Assembly: GCA_036825195.1 (NCBI GenBank)
Contig: DAISYQ010000002.1
Span: forward strand, 1 to 64,000
Source: UBA2210 sp036825195
Lineage (GTDB): Bacteria; Desulfobacterota; Syntrophia; Syntrophales; UBA2210
DNA: 64,000 bases
Direction of reading: 5' to 3'
This document shows, one piece after another, positions 62,438 to 64,000 of the stretch; the first letter of the stretch is position 1; each line of letters starts with the position of its first letter. Under the pieces are notes generated by a model. The model worked only from the letters and a program-made list of their open reading frames with translations, was not told the DNA's origin and made no database searches. A program made the translations under genes and the position numbers.

Positions 62438-63349
62438 CTATTTGATGAGATTCTTGCTCTTCAGCCATTCCAGGGCCACATCATGAACCTGCGCATGATC
62501 TACATCCACGGATTTATTTAACTGCTGCATCTCTTCCGTCGTCAGGTTGTCCGCAATCGGTTTTAATATGGCTTCGATCTGAGGATATTTGTCAAGGGTC
62601 TCCTTCCTGATAACCGGTACGGGGTTGTAGACGGGGAAGAAGTACTTATCGTCATCGAGATTGACGAATCCAAAGGCCGCGATCCTTCCGTCGGTTGCGA
62701 AACCCATCGCGCAGTTTACCAGACCTTCCTTCAGGGCCTGGTAGGTGAGTCCGACCGACATCTTCTTGACCTGTTTGGCGGGGACCTTGAATTGATAGGT
62801 TTTCATAACCTTTTTGAAACCGTCCGGCCTCTCCCAGAATTCCGCATCGAGGGCGAAGATGAAGGCGTCAGGATTTTTATTAACATATGCGCCAAGATCC
62901 GAGATACTCTTGATCCCCAGTTTGTCGGCCTCCGTCTTTTTCAACATCAGCGTATAGGTGTTGTTGAAGAGAACCGGGTCCAGCCACACAAGCCCCTTGG
63001 GGGCATCGGCTTCCTTTACCCAGTTGTAGACCTTTTCCGGAGCGGTCATGACCGCCGTATCTTTCTGCTTGTGATAAACCGTGTAGGCCGTGCCGGTGTA
63101 TTCATAGTAGAGATCGAACTGGGCGTTCTCCAGGGATTTCCGGGCGATAACCGATCCGACTCCCGTCTTTACCGTAACGTCGAATCCCTCCTGCTCGAGG
63201 AGAATGCTTGCCAGCTCGGGGAGCAGGTATTGCTCGGTAAAATTTTTCCCGCCCACGACCAGGGTCTTCTTCTCGGCAAGGACATTACTTGAAAAAAGGA
63301 ATGTCGAAACACATAATAACAGAATAACCAGCTTACATATCTTTTTCAT
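62438..63349 (-). CDS. osmoprotectant (glycine betaine/choline-type) ABC transporter substrate-binding protein
   Basis: A 303-residue periplasmic binding protein of the OpuCC/QAT family. The signal peptide is KLVILLLCVSTFLFSSNVLA. TLVVGGKNFTEQYLLPELA is the family start, then FDLYYEYTGTAYTVYH and VNCAMGFATDGRIAAFGFVN. It should deliver quaternary ammonium osmolytes to the permease encoded just upstream. AGGAGGTATACG before the ATG is a very strong ribosome site. The ATPase gene is outside the window. Confidence 0.88.
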   Translation of the reverse strand: MKKICKLVILLLCVSTFLFSSNVLAEKKTLVVGGKNFTEQYLLPELASILLEQEGFDVTVKTGVGSVIARKSLENAQFDLYYEYTGTAYTVYHKQKDTAVMTAPEKVYNWVKEADAPKGLVWLDPVLFNNTYTLMLKKTEADKLGIKSISDLGAYVNKNPDAFIFALDAEFWERPDGFKKVMKTYQFKVPAKQVKKMSVGLTYQALKEGLVNCAMGFATDGRIAAFGFVNLDDDKYFFPVYNPVPVIRKETLDKYPQIEAILKPIADNLTTEEMQQLNKSVDVDHAQVHDVALEWLKSKNLIK

Positions 63350-63472
63350 CGTATACCTCCTGTCTGTTTCCTGGCTGAATGCCAGAGAGTTATAATGGTT
63401 GAGGATTCAAGCAAACATAGTCTTTGATCGAATCCCGGGTTAAGCTCCGGTGATCTTTCGAACGGTACCTAT

Positions 63473-64000
63473 TCATCCCCTCTGATTGGAGAGACGCAGC
63501 CCTTTTGAGATCAGGATCAGCCCCAGAAGCTCGCAGAGAAAATCGGCGACGAGGGCCAGCAGGGTTACGGGAATGGCTCCTGCCAGCAGTTTCTCGGTCT
63601 GCATGAGGTTGATCCCCGTGAATATCAGATCGCCCAGTCCTCCGGCTCCGATGACGTAGGATAACGCGGCCGTTCCGATGTTGATAATCAGGGCCACACG
63701 AAATCCGGCAAGGATGACCTGCATGGCGTTCGGTATCTCGATCTCCATGAGGACCTTGAGTGGCGGCATCCCCATCCCCCTCCCCGCATCTATGAGGGCG
63801 GCCGGCACGGCCGTGATCCCGGCAAGCGTATTGCGGGCAACGGGGAGGATGGAATAGATGGTCAGGGCGAAGATGGCCGGTCGGGTGCCGATCCCCAGGA
63901 AACTCATCGACAGCGCAAGCACGGCAAGAGAAGGGATGGTCTGGCCCAGGCCGATAATATACATGCAGATTCCCGCATACCGGCGGAATCGTCGCCTTGT
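63473..64000 (-). CDS. osmoprotectant ABC transporter permease, partial (5' end beyond window)
   Basis: The C-terminal 176 codons of an OpuCB-type permease. The frame is open through the window edge. Membrane segments include IIGLGQTIPSLAVLALSM, PAIFALTIYSILPVARNTL, IPNAMQVILAGFRVALII and GTAALSYVIGAGGLGDLI. The EAA-like loop is DAGRGMGMPPLKVLMEIEIP. It is 123 bases upstream of the binding-protein gene and transcribed with it. The start codon is not in the window, so an internal ATG at 63964 should not be used. Confidence 0.88.
   Translation of the reverse strand, partial: TRRRFRRYAGICMYIIGLGQTIPSLAVLALSMSFLGIGTRPAIFALTIYSILPVARNTLAGITAVPAALIDAGRGMGMPPLKVLMEIEIPNAMQVILAGFRVALIINIGTAALSYVIGAGGLGDLIFTGINLMQTEKLLAGAIPVTLLALVADFLCELLGLILISKGLRLSNQRG

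Noticed and set aside
1..64000. CRISPR arrays, tRNA or rRNA genes, insertion sequences, phage or attachment sites
   Set aside because: I found no regularly spaced repeats, no tRNA-like folds in the gaps and no transposase, integrase or phage proteins.

Overview
This 64 kb window reads as the chromosome of an anaerobic Gram-negative bacterium, most likely a deltaproteobacterium (Desulfobacterota, Syntrophus-like). The reasons are a BamD lipoprotein and outer-membrane export proteins, an oxygen-independent class III ribonucleotide reductase, a fused ADP-forming acyl-CoA synthetase, phenylacetate-CoA ligase paired with a tandem ACT protein, and an EPS locus of the exosortase A (XrtA)-associated kind. 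The taxonomic call is inference. I see no rRNA, tRNA, CRISPR array, transposase or phage gene.

1-26.3 kb, all on the minus strand, is one large exopolysaccharide/glycan locus. In transcription order it has a Wza-like export protein, a PEP-CTERM-type outer-membrane barrel, a chain-length determinant, a BY-kinase-like ATPase and an ExeA-like ATPase. After a 430 bp gap carrying a near-perfect sigma-54 promoter come a polyprenyl-phosphate sugar transferase with a GGDEF-like front domain, and an oxidoreductase/acetyltransferase/aminotransferase set for a diamino sugar acid. Then follow an acyl carrier protein, a PP-loop sugar amidotransferase, an acyl-CoA ligase, an AsnB-like amidotransferase, FemAB-like acyltransferases flanking a deacetylase, an AlgD-type dehydrogenase, glycosyltransferases, an alpha/alpha-toroid protein, a ChbG-type deacetylase and a third FemAB protein. 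The locus looks built to make an amino-uronate polysaccharide decorated with amide, acyl or aminoacyl groups. No exosortase, polymerase or flippase is in the window. The leftmost 8 kb is visibly more A+T-rich.

26.7-38.3 kb is mostly plus strand: ADP-forming acyl-CoA synthetase, a convergent transglutaminase-like gene and an FGGY kinase, then a thiol/sulfur group (CoA-disulfide reductase fused to rhodanese, ArsR regulator with a clear promoter and operator, thioredoxin, CcdA, TlpA-like protein), then phenylacetate-CoA ligase, a tandem ACT protein and an unrecognised Cys-rich duplicated protein.

38.4-53.8 kb mixes housekeeping and signalling: a HEPN-like orphan, an MTA/MTI phosphorylase, BamD, a three-gene kinase/PHP group, a TPR-OmpA protein, RlmN, MutS, an orphan GAF-PilB ATPase and a three-GAF adenylate cyclase. 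The last two are divergent around a 21 bp perfect palindrome.

53.8-64 kb is minus strand: FolE2 with a PTPS-III-type enzyme (a folate route that bypasses FolB), a HAD phosphatase, an aminotransferase, a divergent Nudix protein, a duplicated Trx2-type zinc ribbon, KpsF/GutQ isomerase, NrdD-NrdG with two NrdR boxes 32 bp apart over a sigma-70 promoter, and an osmoprotectant ABC binding protein with its permease cut by the window end.
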